A DNA stretch of 64,000 bases from assembly GCA_021432635.1 (NCBI GenBank), contig MU270046.1:533913-597912 (forward strand). The letters are read 5' to 3'. The translations under genes and the position numbers were made by a program. The notes beneath the pieces are model-generated. The model ran no database searches, had not been told where the DNA came from, and worked only from the letters and a program-made list of their open reading frames with translations. The stretch comes from Thozetella sp. PMI_491 (lineage: Eukaryota; Ascomycota; Sordariomycetes; Chaetosphaeriales; Chaetosphaeriaceae). The stretch's first letter is position 1, and every line of letters starts with the position of its first letter. Of this stretch, positions 10,413-21,426 are shown piece after piece.

Positions 10413-10988
10413 GGCGAATGCGATCTGTTTCTGTCTCCTTCCTTTGATAAGTGGTTAAAGATGGTTTATCGCGTTGTTATCCTAGGTTCTGAGGACCCTT
10501 TCTCTTAGAGAGATCGACGTCTCCGAAACACGCAGCTGCACATTATGCCGCTTAGGACGTCGGATAATATGTATGCGGCCTCCGTTGTTGGGGGCCATCT
10601 CCCTCCGGGCTCTGAGCTACTGCAGGGTGCACTGCCCCACCTGACTTTCAGCACGCAGGCCGGTGCGATTGGTTGGTGGACGGGGCTGTGAGCCTCTTAA
10701 GCATGCACAATTGGCACAGCCTACAAGCTGTGCCTCTGTCGGGCCATACTGCCAGCACATAATCCAACATGCCTGGCGCCTTAGCAGTACCACCTAGCAG
10801 GACACAAGGTTATGGGCTGATGCCTTAAGATTCTCACCCATCCCCTACGCTTCGAAACCTGCGACAGCTAAATCAACTAACTACCTAGGGAACCCGCGCC
10901 CGATCGTGCTGCGTTGAACGCGGTTGCTGCATTTTTGTTACCCCAAAACTGTCACACCAGTACGAGATTGAAGTGATTGCCTTTGACA
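10413..10988. promoter_or_regulatory. Shared divergent promoter region of NLR-like and AAA ATPase genes
   Basis: This 576-bp spacer separates two outward-facing start codons. No clear TATA box is seen. Co-regulation is possible but inferred from position only. Confidence 0.4.
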
Positions 10989-13900
10989 ATGGCTTCAGAA
11001 GGAACGGATGCTTCGGACGAGTCAAACTCCGTAGTCGACCTCGCTAAGAGCATCTCGGCACTTTTCGAGAAGCTCGGGCCATGGAAAGCAACCATGCCCG
11101 ACGAGCTGAGGGCAGAACTAGAGAAGGTTGAGTTAGAGGCAGGACGCCATGTCGACAACAATTTCAACGAATGCATTGAGGAGTTAGTAGCTCCCCTCGG
11201 GGCCCCAATCCGCCGCAGAAGTCCGGCGGCAACAAGCATTGTACTCACCTGTTGCATCTAGCATTCCCCAGTGGACTTGTGAAGTTGAAATCCACACCAT
11301 GGACGATTGGAAGAGGGGCATTCGAGGTCCCAGAGAAGACGAGCCTACGCCGGTGATACAGGCCTATTATCAGAAATTAAATTTGACAAGGTCCGACAGA
11401 CGGGTTTCTCAAGATGCATTAAACCACGTCGGGGACCAAAAAAACCTGCAGAGAATCCAAATCAACTCGGACATTCTACATACGGAGCTTGAAAACCTCA
11501 CGTCTACTTCCACTGTCTTTCCGATCATGTAAGCTACGACCTCCCTCGCCCTCGCCCTTGCGTCTAGTTTTCTAGGGCTAACAGAAGTCCTTTTTGGTAC
11601 TTAGAATTACTTCACCTTACAAAGTATGTTCACTGCTGGGCGAATTGGCACGCTGCGGAAAAAGCCATAGAGGCCTCGCGATTATTAACAAGAGCTTGCA
11701 CTAGATTTTGTTGGAGTTTCTCCCGCGGTTTGAGAGCAGGCTCGCGGAGCTACGACTTGAGTCTGAAAGAACCTCTCTGGCGTCTGGCGAAGCGACGCCG
11801 CGATCTACTGAGCCCACAGCAGCCACTGACGGCGAGATTCCCCCAACGCAAGAGCAAATCACCACGCCTACGAAAGTCAACCCCCCACAGCTTGAAGACC
11901 TTGTTTCTATGGAGCCAAGTCCAGAGCCCTCCTTAGAAGCTGACGAAACTGATTCAATTCCACGGTCGGCTACCCCGAACCTACTGGAAAGAATAGCCCA
12001 CTTGCAATGCCTCGTCAACTTCATACACGATAACCTCAAAGGGCTCATCGAGATGAGAGCTCAGATAACGAATGGTACGCTCAAAAGCATTGCCTTCGAC
12101 GATCTATGGCATCTGTTTCGGCCAGGAGATCTCGTGGTAACCAGCGAGCATGGGCGAGAACGACTTAACAGGGTGTTTTTTGTTACCGGCGGTCTCATTC
12201 AAAGAAAAAGAAAACGAATGAATGATGAGAGAAGACCGCAGTATCACGGCCTAGGCACGTGGACTTCATTTCGCATCTACACGTATCAAATGGAGTTTGA
12301 CGGTAACGAGGTAGGCATGACGGTCGATATAATTGGGATTGAGCACTACCTGGGGAAGAAGCCAATCTTCGATCTCAAAGTATATCCAGTACAGCTTCAT
12401 GCGAAAGAGGACAATATCGTTCAGCGCATGGAGGATCGTGGGCGGCGATTCATGGCTTCCATGGGTCATCAATATTACGAGGGCTTAACGTTGCCACATC
12501 TCAACCTAGATATCGACGACGACAGGAAGGAAAAGTACATCAAGCTCTTCGAGCGGCGCGAAGATCTCGCCAGCGAAGTTTTTGTCGACTTCGAGGCCTA
12601 CTACCAAGTCTTCCACCCATTCAAGCCAGGTTTTACATCACTACCGGCGGTTCCTCAGGACCCCTTCGAGGGACTTGAAGAAACCAGTACTCCGAACGAG
12701 GTCCTCCGGCACTCGGGACAAGAGGTTGATCTGAAGATAGCTGAAGATTACATGGCGCAAAACCGGGACTTGTTGCGATCCTACTACCCTGGTCAATCAG
12801 AGGCAAATTCTGAACACTATCGGCTCCTGAGCCATGGAGTGCCTGGATATTCGTTTCGACACCGGAAGTGGTGTAAGTATTCTTGCCCCGCCCGCAGGCT
12901 CGCGGTTTCTGATGGTGGTAGACCTGCTTGATGTCGATAACCTCCGACCCATTGACCACAACAGCCACCCTGGATTTGAATACCTGGTGATCCCCCAGGA
13001 ATACAAGGACTTGCTACTCGCTCTTGTTGACAATCACACCTCCGGGATTCAGAGGCGCCGGGAGAAGGTAAACAGCCAAGCGAGAGCGCTGGACAATGGA
13101 AAAGTCGACATTGTGCCGGGCAAAGGCCAGGGTCTCATTGTGCTCCTGCACGGGCCACCAGGGTCTGGAAAGACAAGCACCGCCGAGACCATAGCAGCGT
13201 ACACACGCCGCCCATTGTACTCGATTACCTGCGGCGATATCGGACTAGACCCCGAGAGCGTCGAGACGCAGCTCAGAGCGCATACCAGGAGGGCAGACAA
13301 ATGGGGCTGCGTGCTGCTTCTGGATGAAGCAGACGTATTCCTCGTCTCCCGTACGCACAGAGAGCTGAAACGGAATGCGTTGGTATCTGGTCAGTCTAGA
13401 TTTCTCCAGTTTCTTCTTGATGCAAACTATTTACCGACTTGCAACAGTGTTTCTCAGGCAGCTGGAGTACTATTCTGGCATCCTTTTCCTGACAACGAAC
13501 CGCCCCGGCACTCTCGACGAGGCCTTCAAATCTCGTATCCATGTGTCACTGCGGTACCCAGGAATGGATCTCGAATCGACCAAGCTATTATGGAACAACA
13601 TGATGAAGTTGCTGACCGCTGACAATGCATTTGCGGATGTCAAAGTGGAATTCGACAGGGCGAGGCTCATAGCGTTTGCCGAGAAGCACTATAAGCGATG
13701 CCAGCAAGAAGGAAGGGCCTGGAACGGTCGGCAAATTCGCAACGCCTTCCAGACCGCCCTCGCCCTCGCCCATGCAGAGCGGGTGGCTAAGATTCGCGAT
13801 GATGGCGACACGCTAGGGGAAACTGCCGCCAGCAGCAAGAAGAAGCCAGCGACGGTGAGGCTGGCTGCGAAGCACTTCCGCACCATTGCCAAGACCACGG

Positions 13901-14196
13901 AGGCATTCGAAGACTATATTGTCTGGCTACGTGGCAAGGACAGCGACGTGGCGCGCGAGGCCGAGGTGCGCGACGACGACTACGACCCGGACCTCCCGCA
14001 AGCCCGGAAGAGCTACGGGATCCGGATGGGCGGAAAGCGGTCCTCGACCTTCGAACTCTCAGCTCAGCACCATGGCGAGCAAAGCTTATCGGGATATGCA
14101 CAGAAGCGGAGGACGCGACACCCTAAGCTGGACAGTGAGGACGATGAGAGCGAGGAAGAGGAACAGGGTGAGTCGGATTCTGACGGCAGCATATAA
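10989..14196 (+). CDS. AAA+ ATPase with N-terminal DUF7025-type domain
   Basis: Six exons (10989-11186, 11272-11528, 11605-11623, 11705-12872, 12898-13389, 13448-14196) close to 960 residues. The first intron is tentative, and the fourth, only 25 nt, is doubtful. The middle domain (LWHLFRPGDLVV, GYSFRHRKW) matches DUF7025. The ATPase core has Walker A (HGPPGSGKTSTAE), Walker B (CVLLLDEADVF), sensor 1 (ILFLTTNR) and an arginine-finger-like SRIHVSLRY. This combination is common in Pezizomycotina and is usually annotated as an AAA-type ATPase of unknown role, related to the core of BCS1/CDC48-like unfoldases. The C-terminus is acidic (SEDDESEEEEQGESDSDGS). The tiny 19-nt third exon is supported by phase and by the restored PYKILLEFL motif. 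No targeting signal is seen. Confidence 0.8.
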
Positions 14197-14308
14197 TAGA
14201 CTTGGATGCCGGTGGGTTTCACCGATAATAATAAAACTCAAAATGAGTGAGGTATTTTATCTAAAATGTCCGAATATCGCCTAATTGATATCCCCACATA
14301 AGCCATCT

Positions 14309-15103
14309 TTACTGCTTGATAAATTCTTTCATAATTTCGTCGAATGCAGTGGCCACATCCTGTGGCCGCGATAGTTGCGGGAGGTGACCTAACCCTTCTA
14401 GTGTCCGTATTATCCACTCCCCCTCTCCTCCGGCGGAGGCAACCATGCCGTCTTGTTTGCCAATCGTGATAATCTTATCATCTGTACAGCGAATATAAAC
14501 AAAGCCTCCGGCATACTTGGGATCCTGCCAAGCCTGTGGCGGGACGATGCCCAAGTTCGTGGCGGAGCTTTGTGGGCGAAGCTGAGGAAGGGCCCAGGCA
14601 GTCTGCTCCTCGTTCATATCTCCGTCCTTAGGATAAAAGAACCCGGCGGCGTCCTTGGGAAAGAAAAAGCCCGGAGACGGCGTATCCCAGTCGACATAGG
14701 GCAGCCCTCCCATGGCTTCAATAACGGCGCCTTGATCCATCCCCCCTGGAACAATGTACCCGCACAAGACAACTAGGCCGACTACGCCACCAACTTCTCC
14801 GTTACTCACTCGCTCCCCCTAGGAGAGCCCTCGAACTGCCGCACCGGCAATTTGCCCCCCGTACGAATGTCCCACTACCACGACTCGTTTGCCCGCTGCT
14901 AGAAGTGGTTCGATATCGGCCCGGATGGACGCTTCATCGTCGAACTGCTTTGTTCCGACTTTCCCTGATGTGCAGGCCATGTCAACAGTCTCGATAGTGC
15001 TGTATCCTCGCGCTTTGAGCGCAGGAATCTGATCCTTCCAGCACCATGAGCCGTGCCAGGCGCCGTGAACGAGAAGCATGGCGATATCTGATATAGCAGA
15101 CAT
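14309..15103 (-). pseudogene. Alpha/beta hydrolase interrupted by one in-frame stop
   Basis: A single reading frame of 264 codons encodes an Abhydrolase_6-type enzyme. It has the oxyanion strand (MLLVHGAWHGSWCW), the nucleophile elbow (VVVVGHSYGGQIAG), a likely acid residue in the TDDKI region and the catalytic histidine in LEGLGHLPQLSRP. After AAVRGLS a TAG (14819-14821) interrupts the frame. Codons on both sides continue the expected family sequence (GERVSNGEVGGVVGLV), so only one codon is wrong. No intron can remove the stop without losing conserved residues. Family members usually have a Lys/Arg-type residue there, so a single substitution would explain it. It may be a recent pseudogene, a sequencing error or a read-through case. 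An upstream in-frame TTG at 15127 is not needed as a start. Confidence 0.8.
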
Positions 15104-15127
15104 ATTCAGCGAAAGAAGAAGACTCAA

Positions 15128-15933
15128 GAATGTCGATTCTTGGGGGTAGCTAGCATAGATGAAATCTAGGATGCTCTACGGTAAGGCAGGAAGTACTTTA
15201 TGTGTGGAGTCGGGAGTCGGGAGGGGTTGCCAAGGTAGGTACCTGGCGTATTGCGACTCAGTTCTTTAGGCGAGGCGTGGAACCGTTTTGAGCAACTTGG
15301 CGTACTTTGTCAGATAAGCTGAAAGTAACGCAAGCTGCTTGTATAGATAACTAACTAACTTCCCAATCAATGAACCGAATTTTTGCTCCAAATAACGTCA
15401 GTGGCTTATCTAACAGTATCCTACTTACTACCGAAGGCATTCCGATAGTATTTTCTTCCCATGCTGCTACCTTATGCACCAACGCCGGCGGCATTGGGCC
15501 AAAGCCTTACCGACGGCCCTATGCCCAAGCCTCGCAGGCTAGGTAAGTTGGTCTGTTGGTGGCACAAGCGGATCATTTTCATTAGGCCCATCGTTTATGC
15601 TGTGCCAGCTTACAGCTGCAACTAGGCCCAAATCGGAATACAACCTAGGTTACTGTATATTGTGTCGCATTCCGCCGGCATAGGAAAGCCAGCAGTACGC
15701 TATGCCCTGCTAGCCTGTTGGCCGGGTCCGCCGATATGTCCGCGTAGCGACGTCCCGTCGCTCGCTGAAACAAACAACGGACTTAGTCGGCGGGGAAAAG
15801 GTGAAGCGCAGGCCAACCCCGACGGCGAGTGGCCGCAATAGTTTGCTTATAAAAATCATGTTAGGATGCAGAGAGTATGCTATTCTTTTCAGCATTCACT
15901 AAGAGATCCACAGATTATCTAGAACCAGTCATA
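15128..15933. other. Intergenic region, no gene seen
   Basis: Spacer between divergent genes (hydrolase remnant and aldehyde dehydrogenase). No coding or RNA feature is recognised. Confidence 0.5.
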
Positions 15934-17713
15934 ATGTCCACCTTTCAAGTGCCCGAGATTGACCTCTCTCGCTTCCCTATCCCTGTCCAGCCCTTCATCG
16001 GCGGCAGCTTTGTGGACAGCACGGACAGTGAGAGGCACACGCTTCGATCTAGTGTAAACGATGCCATCGTCACTGAAGGTACGGGTAACAGCTGTATTGT
16101 TGTTCGCAGAGCTGACTTCCCTGCTCATCAGAACTCCAGTGGTCTAATGCGAAGGATGTCGACACCGCTGTTGCGGCAGCTGAGGAAGGGCTGAAGGCTT
16201 GGCAGGCTTTGGACGAAGTAGGTCGATGCCCAATTCGGACAACACTCTTGTTTTGCCCTTTACTGACGTAGGCGTGACAGAACAAGCGCCGCGATGCCCT
16301 CCTGAGCTACGCGGAGGTGATTAACAAGAATAGCGAACCACTTGCTTGGCTTGAGTCGGTTCTCATCGGAAAAGAGTCCCTCTTTTGCGGGTTTGAGTGC
16401 CACTGGATATCCAGCCTGTTCACTTGTACGCAACTCTCGAGTGACCATGTACCCGGCCCCACTACTAAATTGAGCGCTAGACTATGCTGGTATGATCGAT
16501 AAGTTCGAGACTGAGGTAGTTGCTCCTACCAAGGATGGCATGTGGGTAAGTTCATCCAACATCTCCACGTTCCTTCCTCCACAAGCCTTGCTCCTTCTAG
16601 ACACTTCAAGGCTAATGCCATGACAGTACACTCTCCGTCAACCTTGGGGCGTTTGTGCTGCCATCAGCCCATTCAATTCTCCACTTGCCTCTTTTGCCAT
16701 GAAGGTCGCGCCTGCCCTTGCTGCTGGTAACTCGATCATAATCAAGGCCAGCGAGCACAATCCCCTTTCCACCCTCTACTTGACCTCGTTGGCTATTGAA
16801 GCAGGTATTCCCGCTGGGGTCATTAACTGCATCGTGGGTGGTGCGGAGACGGGCAATGCGTTAGCCTCCCACATGAAGATTCGCAAGATTGCCTTTACCG
16901 GGAGCATTGCAGTGGGCAAGCTGGTGCAGGTCGCAGCGGCTCAGTCGAACCTGAAGAGCGTGACGCTGGAACTGGGCGGGAAGTCGCCTATTATCATCTT
17001 CCCGGACGCCGATCTGGAGAAGGCCCTCCCGGCGCTCGCGGGTTTCCTGGCCATCAACGGCCAGGGATGTTCTCTCAGCACGCGTGCCTATTTGCACGAG
17101 TCGATTGCGGATGACCTCATTGCCAAGGTCAAGGGCATTGTGGAACAGCACGCGCAGACGCTCGGAGGCGACCCGCTGTCGCCGACGACCCGCTCTTCGC
17201 CCCTCTACTTCCATCAGCACCGAGACAGGGTGGTCTCATACATGGAGTCCGGCAAGAAGCAAGCTACGCTTCTCACCGGCGGTGAGGCGATTGGCGACCG
17301 TGGCTGCTATGTCAAGCCCACCGTGTTCATCGATCCGCAGCCCGACGCCAAGGTGTTGAAGGAAGAAGTCTTCGGGCCTGTTCTCGTTATTTCTAGGTTC
17401 AAAACTGAGGAGGAGGTGCTAAAAATGGCCAACGACAGTGAGTACGCGCTGGCTGCATCGGTTTGGACCAAGGATATTGGCAGAGCTCTGCGCTTCGGTC
17501 GGGGCATCGAGGCAGGCTGCATCCGAATCAACGCTGCATTTGGAGGGACCCCGGCGGTTCCTCTCGGCGGCTGGAAGCGTAAGTGTCGCAAATTTTCCGT
17601 TTCTGCGCTTCATATTGACTAAATTATTCTCAGAGAGCGGTCAGGGACATGAAGATGGCAAGGAGGGCATGCTGGATTGGTCGCAGCTGAAATCCATCTG
17701 CTTGGAGGGCTAG
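15934..17713 (+). CDS. NAD(P)-dependent aldehyde dehydrogenase
   Basis: Six exons (15934-16078, 16132-16217, 16281-16425, 16481-16545, 16627-17578, 17634-17713) join to 490 residues, the standard length of the ALDH superfamily. Recognisable parts in order are the N-terminal FIGGSFVDS strand, the KAWQALDE / NKRRDALLSYAEVI helices, YYAGMIDKFETEVV, PWGVCAAISPFNSPL, the cofactor-binding KASEHNPLS and GSIAVGK, the catalytic glutamate in LELGGKSP, the catalytic cysteine in NGQGCSLSTR, and the EEVFGPVL and LGGWKQSGQGHE closing motifs. The last motif is restored across the final intron. It oxidises an aldehyde to the acid; the substrate is not readable. There is no signal peptide, so it is probably cytosolic. 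Introns of 53-81 nt have consensus donors and CTAAC-like branches. Confidence 0.93.
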
Positions 17714-18062
17714 GCGAACCTCGCCTGCTAAGGATTGCGTTGGCATTCAGTATCCTCTCGATAAAATAAGCAATCGTTGGAAATAATCCGTACGGCTAGC
17801 TTCTCTACGCAGAATCTGCTCTTCAGATACGGGAGGATGAGAATACATCACCAGGCCTACTATTTTGGACAACATCTCAACTTCACCTCGCTTTCAAGTA
17901 GAATGGCACATGTCGATGAAACTGCATTTGCGATAATTTGCCAGCCTTGAAAGCCGGAAGGAAGAATAATGCAAATATACGGTTTAAGTATGGCTAGCTA
18001 GTCTCGACTTTTTTAATGTCATGTTGCACCGAGTTTGACCTACGGCCGTTGCACTTAGACAC
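17714..18062. other. Convergent 3' spacer, no gene seen
   Basis: Spacer between the aldehyde dehydrogenase and the oppositely oriented DUF302-like gene; it presumably holds both polyadenylation regions. Confidence 0.5.
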
Positions 18063-18674
18063 TTAACCCTCCCATTCCTTATCTCGTGACCAACCACAGG
18101 CCGTGACTAGAGTTGTACGCAGTTCAGACTCCAAGAACTGGGCCACAGCGAGGACATCTGGGTTCCTACCCGCAAGGTTCCCAAAGGTACTCGTTGGCGT
18201 GTCGAAGCTAAAGCCGCAGGGGTAAGGGTCGTTCTCCAACTCGCTCAAGACAACCCGTACCGGGGCATATAGGACAACCGGCAAGTAGTATTGCGACATA
18301 TTGGTCGCAGTCAGCGGGTTTCCGATTTCATACTGCACAGCTAGCTTCCCAGTGATATTCTTGACCTGGAGCAAGCTTCCAAAGTCACGAGGCGGAATGA
18401 TGAAGCTGTTGAGCGGGGGGAGAGCTTCCAAGGCTGCCAGCGCACCGGCGACGTCTCCAGCCTGTATCAGAGTCGAATAAGTCGTATTTATGGGCGGGAG
18501 AGAGGTTTCAAGCGACGTCCGAGCTGCATCGAAGGTGCGGTTGCAAGGAATCGTGGCGTGCTCCACCACATACTTGGTCGAATATCTCGAGTTGACATTA
18601 TGGGAACCAGCAAGTGCCACAGAAGCAAATTGCATGAAAGCAGAAAAGAGCAGAACAAGCCGCATGGTCGCCAT
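18063..18674 (-). CDS. Secreted DUF302-like protein
   Basis: This single-exon gene encodes 203 residues (or 200 from a second ATG three codons in). A signal peptide (MRLVLLFSAFMQFASVALA) is followed by a domain with features of the DUF302 / TT1751-like fold: FDAARTSLETSL near the start, YEIGNPLTATNMSQYYLPVVLYAPVRVVL in the middle, then FSFDTPTSTFGN and a final amphipathic helix (VLAVAQFLESELRTTL). N-glycosylation sequons (NRTF, NTTY, NITG, NMSQ) agree with secretion. DUF302 proteins have no established biochemical function; secreted fungal versions are common. A 20-bp tandem repeat occupies its upstream region. Confidence 0.75.
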   Translation of the reverse strand: MATMRLVLLFSAFMQFASVALAGSHNVNSRYSTKYVVEHATIPCNRTFDAARTSLETSLPPINTTYSTLIQAGDVAGALAALEALPPLNSFIIPPRDFGSLLQVKNITGKLAVQYEIGNPLTATNMSQYYLPVVLYAPVRVVLSELENDPYPCGFSFDTPTSTFGNLAGRNPDVLAVAQFLESELRTTLVTACGWSRDKEWEG

Positions 18675-18790
18675 TCTTGGTTATACGCTCTTTCTGCGAA
18701 AGGCGGGGAAAGACAAGTTCTCATGGCGCCCAGAGGGGCTGGCTTGGCTTTTCAGCGTCAGCAGCGACTTCAGCGTAAGCAAAGACGATT

Positions 18791-18858
18791 CACTAATCAA
18801 CATCCTCGGCTACTAATCGGCCCCCTCAGCTACTAATCAACCCCATGAGCTACTAATC
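18791..18858. repeat. 20-bp tandem repeat with conserved TACTAATC core
   Basis: The core (C/T)ACTAATC recurs at 18791, 18811, 18831 and 18851, exactly 20 bp apart, with variable sequence between. It lies 117-185 bp upstream of the ATG at 18674 of the DUF302-like gene. Conserved cores in drifting spacers at fixed two-helical-turn spacing suggest binding sites for a protein, though a decaying minisatellite is equally possible. Confidence 0.75.
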
Positions 18859-19401
18859 GTACGTCTGGTCACGTCAGCGCAAGGGCACGTGATGGGGCCG
18901 ACAAGCGGGCAGCTGGGATATCCAGATGGGGTTGAAGATGGAAACACTGGGATGCTTGAGTATTCCGTCCTGTCTCTGGCGTGCTTCCGTGTGAGTGCAT
19001 TTCTGTTGCTTCATTTGGGCGGGGTAGGAGATTGGTACGTCGTTACATCCAGAAATGCATGAAGTACCGAGATGTAAGGAGAATAGATGAGGTACTTTCA
19101 TTTAGACCGTCGGTATCTGGTTAAATCGGATTTTATTTAGGCCTATGCTAGCGTACTAGGAGCTTAGATCGTAATACAGAACGGAACAGAGTAGTTATAG
19201 GTGCGGCTTAAATGCAACATGAGGGACCCCCTCTGCAACTTGGCACTGCTCGTGATTTGATTGGTGGCGTAACGTTGTAGCTACGTGGCTATCTTGGGAT
19301 TCCGTAAGTCACGCAGCCTTTCTACTGTTGCAACAACTTTGGAGTATATCCCTGGGAATTTCTAACTGACAAACCCTTCTTTCATTATCTAACAAGAAGT
19401 C
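18859..19401. other. Intergenic promoter region, no gene seen
   Basis: Remainder of the divergent spacer between the DUF302-like gene and the HET-domain gene. Confidence 0.5.
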
Positions 19402-21096
19402 ATGTCGCCATCAACAATGGGGGCATATGAGTACCATCCGCTTGAATCCCGCCGGCATATCCGCATTCTCCATTTGCTTCCGGGTAGCGTCGAAGATCCG
19501 ATAAGATGCAACCTCATACATCGTAGCCTGGATGATACGACCCAACCACCATTTGAGACACTCTCGTACACTTGGGGCGTCGATAATGTTGACATAACAA
19601 TCTTTGTCGACGGTGCGGACTTCCAGGTTAGAGATAACCTATTCGCGGCCCTCCAAAAGTTCCGGAACCCAAGTGTTCCTCGCCTACTCTGGGCCGACGC
19701 GATATGCATCAACCAGCAAGACATCGACGAGCGGAGCCAGCAAGTTGCCATTATGAGAGACATATACGCACAGGCTAGTGTAACGAAGGTATGGCTCGGT
19801 AAGAGTCAACCGGAGGACTACGACGCCGTCAGAGTGATACAGGCTCTGGTGGATGTCGAGGATGACAAGGAGCTCAACGATGATGAAAAGTCATCCAAGG
19901 TCGCCCAGATACTTTCCAACGAAGATGCTGCTGCCCTATGGAAGTTTCTGAGTCACCCGTGGTTCCGGCGCGTGTGGGTTCTCCAGGAAGTCGCCGTCGC
20001 TAAGGAGGCCACAATGCATTGCGGCGACATCAACTTCGACTGGCGTGCGATTTCCACACTGAACGAGTGTCTTTGGCATAGATGCCCCCTAGAGCAAAAG
20101 TTTTATTTCAACATTGCCAATAACCTCGATGCGTTTGTTTCTCTCCGCAGCGAGAGAGACAATCCATGGATGAGCCTTGATGCCTTGCTCGTCACGTACC
20201 CCGCGATCTTTGAGTCGAGCGAGCCGAGAGACAAGGTTTATGCTCTGTTTGGACTGCCGTTCCGGCGGGATAACCGAGAGCTTCCTGTAGTGGATTACCG
20301 CCTTCCAGTCAAAGACGTATACAAGCAGGCTACTCGGTTCTGCATCGGATCCGAGAACCCCTTTGGCATTTTGCAAACTGCTAAAGTACCCGGATCTTCG
20401 TGGATCTCAGACTTTTCCGCGGTGAACTTGGATTCTGGGGATTACGTCCCGATTTTCTCGGCCGGCGGGTCGAGTATGCTCCCAATCCGCTTTGGAGGCG
20501 AAAGTGAGGATATTCTCATCTTGAAAGGCCATATCATTGATACCATTGAGTCGGAATTTCAGTGGGAAGGGAAAACATACGAAGATGTGTTCTCCAATAT
20601 CAGCCCCGACTCGGAGGACCTGGACAAGTTTTACGCCTGGGCTCAGGAATATGTCTCGGAGCCTAGGAGGGAAACGCTAGAGGAACGCCTGTGGAGCTTC
20701 CTTATTTCTGACCTTTTAAGGATCGATGGCACGCCCACCAGGGCGAAAAAGGGCTTTGGGAACTACTATCTGGACCCCCGGGCAACAAGGGCACCTACAG
20801 AAGAAGACGAGCCCGCTTTGAAGCAAATGCAGAAGCGTTACCTCGAGCGTCTGCGTGCCGCTTATGAGGAGGGACGAATTGCTGTGACTTCGAGAGGATA
20901 TGTCCTGTGGATGCCAGATGACTCCAGAATTGGTGACCCTGTGTGCATTTTTGCTGGCTACGGCAGTCCTCATGTCCTCAGAGGACAGCCAGGTGGCTCT
21001 TACGAGTTGCTTGGTCCCACATATATTCACGGTATAATGGATGGCGAGTCCCTCGCAACAGAAAGCCACGAATGGGTAGATATACATATTAAGTAG
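19402..21096 (+). CDS. Heterokaryon incompatibility (HET) domain protein
   Basis: This intronless gene encodes 564 residues. The HET domain occupies about residues 50-200, with its typical blocks FETLSYTWG, RLLWADAICINQQDIDER and QQVAIMRDIYAQASVTKVWLG. The second half (DPREKVYALFGL-like EPRDKVYALFGLPFRRD, VDYRLPVKDVYKQATRF) is the usual C-terminal extension of this family, ending with SRGYVLWMPDDSRIGDPVCIFAGYGSPHVLR. HET proteins trigger cell death when genetically different hyphae fuse; most paralogues in a genome are of unknown specificity. No WD40 or ankyrin tail is present, so it is the compact 'HET only' form. A four-TM protein is encoded on the other strand immediately downstream. Confidence 0.93.
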   Translation: MSPSTMGAYEYHPLESRRHIRILHLLPGSVEDPIRCNLIHRSLDDTTQPPFETLSYTWGVDNVDITIFVDGADFQVRDNLFAALQKFRNPSVPRLLWADAICINQQDIDERSQQVAIMRDIYAQASVTKVWLGKSQPEDYDAVRVIQALVDVEDDKELNDDEKSSKVAQILSNEDAAALWKFLSHPWFRRVWVLQEVAVAKEATMHCGDINFDWRAISTLNECLWHRCPLEQKFYFNIANNLDAFVSLRSERDNPWMSLDALLVTYPAIFESSEPRDKVYALFGLPFRRDNRELPVVDYRLPVKDVYKQATRFCIGSENPFGILQTAKVPGSSWISDFSAVNLDSGDYVPIFSAGGSSMLPIRFGGESEDILILKGHIIDTIESEFQWEGKTYEDVFSNISPDSEDLDKFYAWAQEYVSEPRRETLEERLWSFLISDLLRIDGTPTRAKKGFGNYYLDPRATRAPTEEDEPALKQMQKRYLERLRAAYEEGRIAVTSRGYVLWMPDDSRIGDPVCIFAGYGSPHVLRGQPGGSYELLGPTYIHGIMDGESLATESHEWVDIHIK

Positions 21097-21426
21097 CTAA
21101 ACTACTTTAATATCTACTGCATCCGTCGGACCTGCCCACCTGCCCATAGAACTACAGGACCATCAATCTGGCCCATTGGGGCAAATAATCCGCTACATAC
21201 TATATGCTATAGCCTGAAATGCTTGGATATCGATGGATATGGTATATGCAAATGATCACCCAGTAAAACGCTGCGTGGATGGGCGTAGCACCTCCGAGTC
21301 AAGAGCAGTACAAGGCCAGCAGCGGCTAGCAGCGTCCACATTTCGCCTCTGCAGCTCATTTGGACACAAGTATTCCCGACTGAAAATGAGAACTCATCTA
21401 TATATAGCGCATGCATTTGAGGACTA
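21097..21426. other. Convergent 3' spacer, no gene seen
   Basis: Spacer of 330 bp between the HET gene and the oppositely oriented membrane protein gene. Confidence 0.5.
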
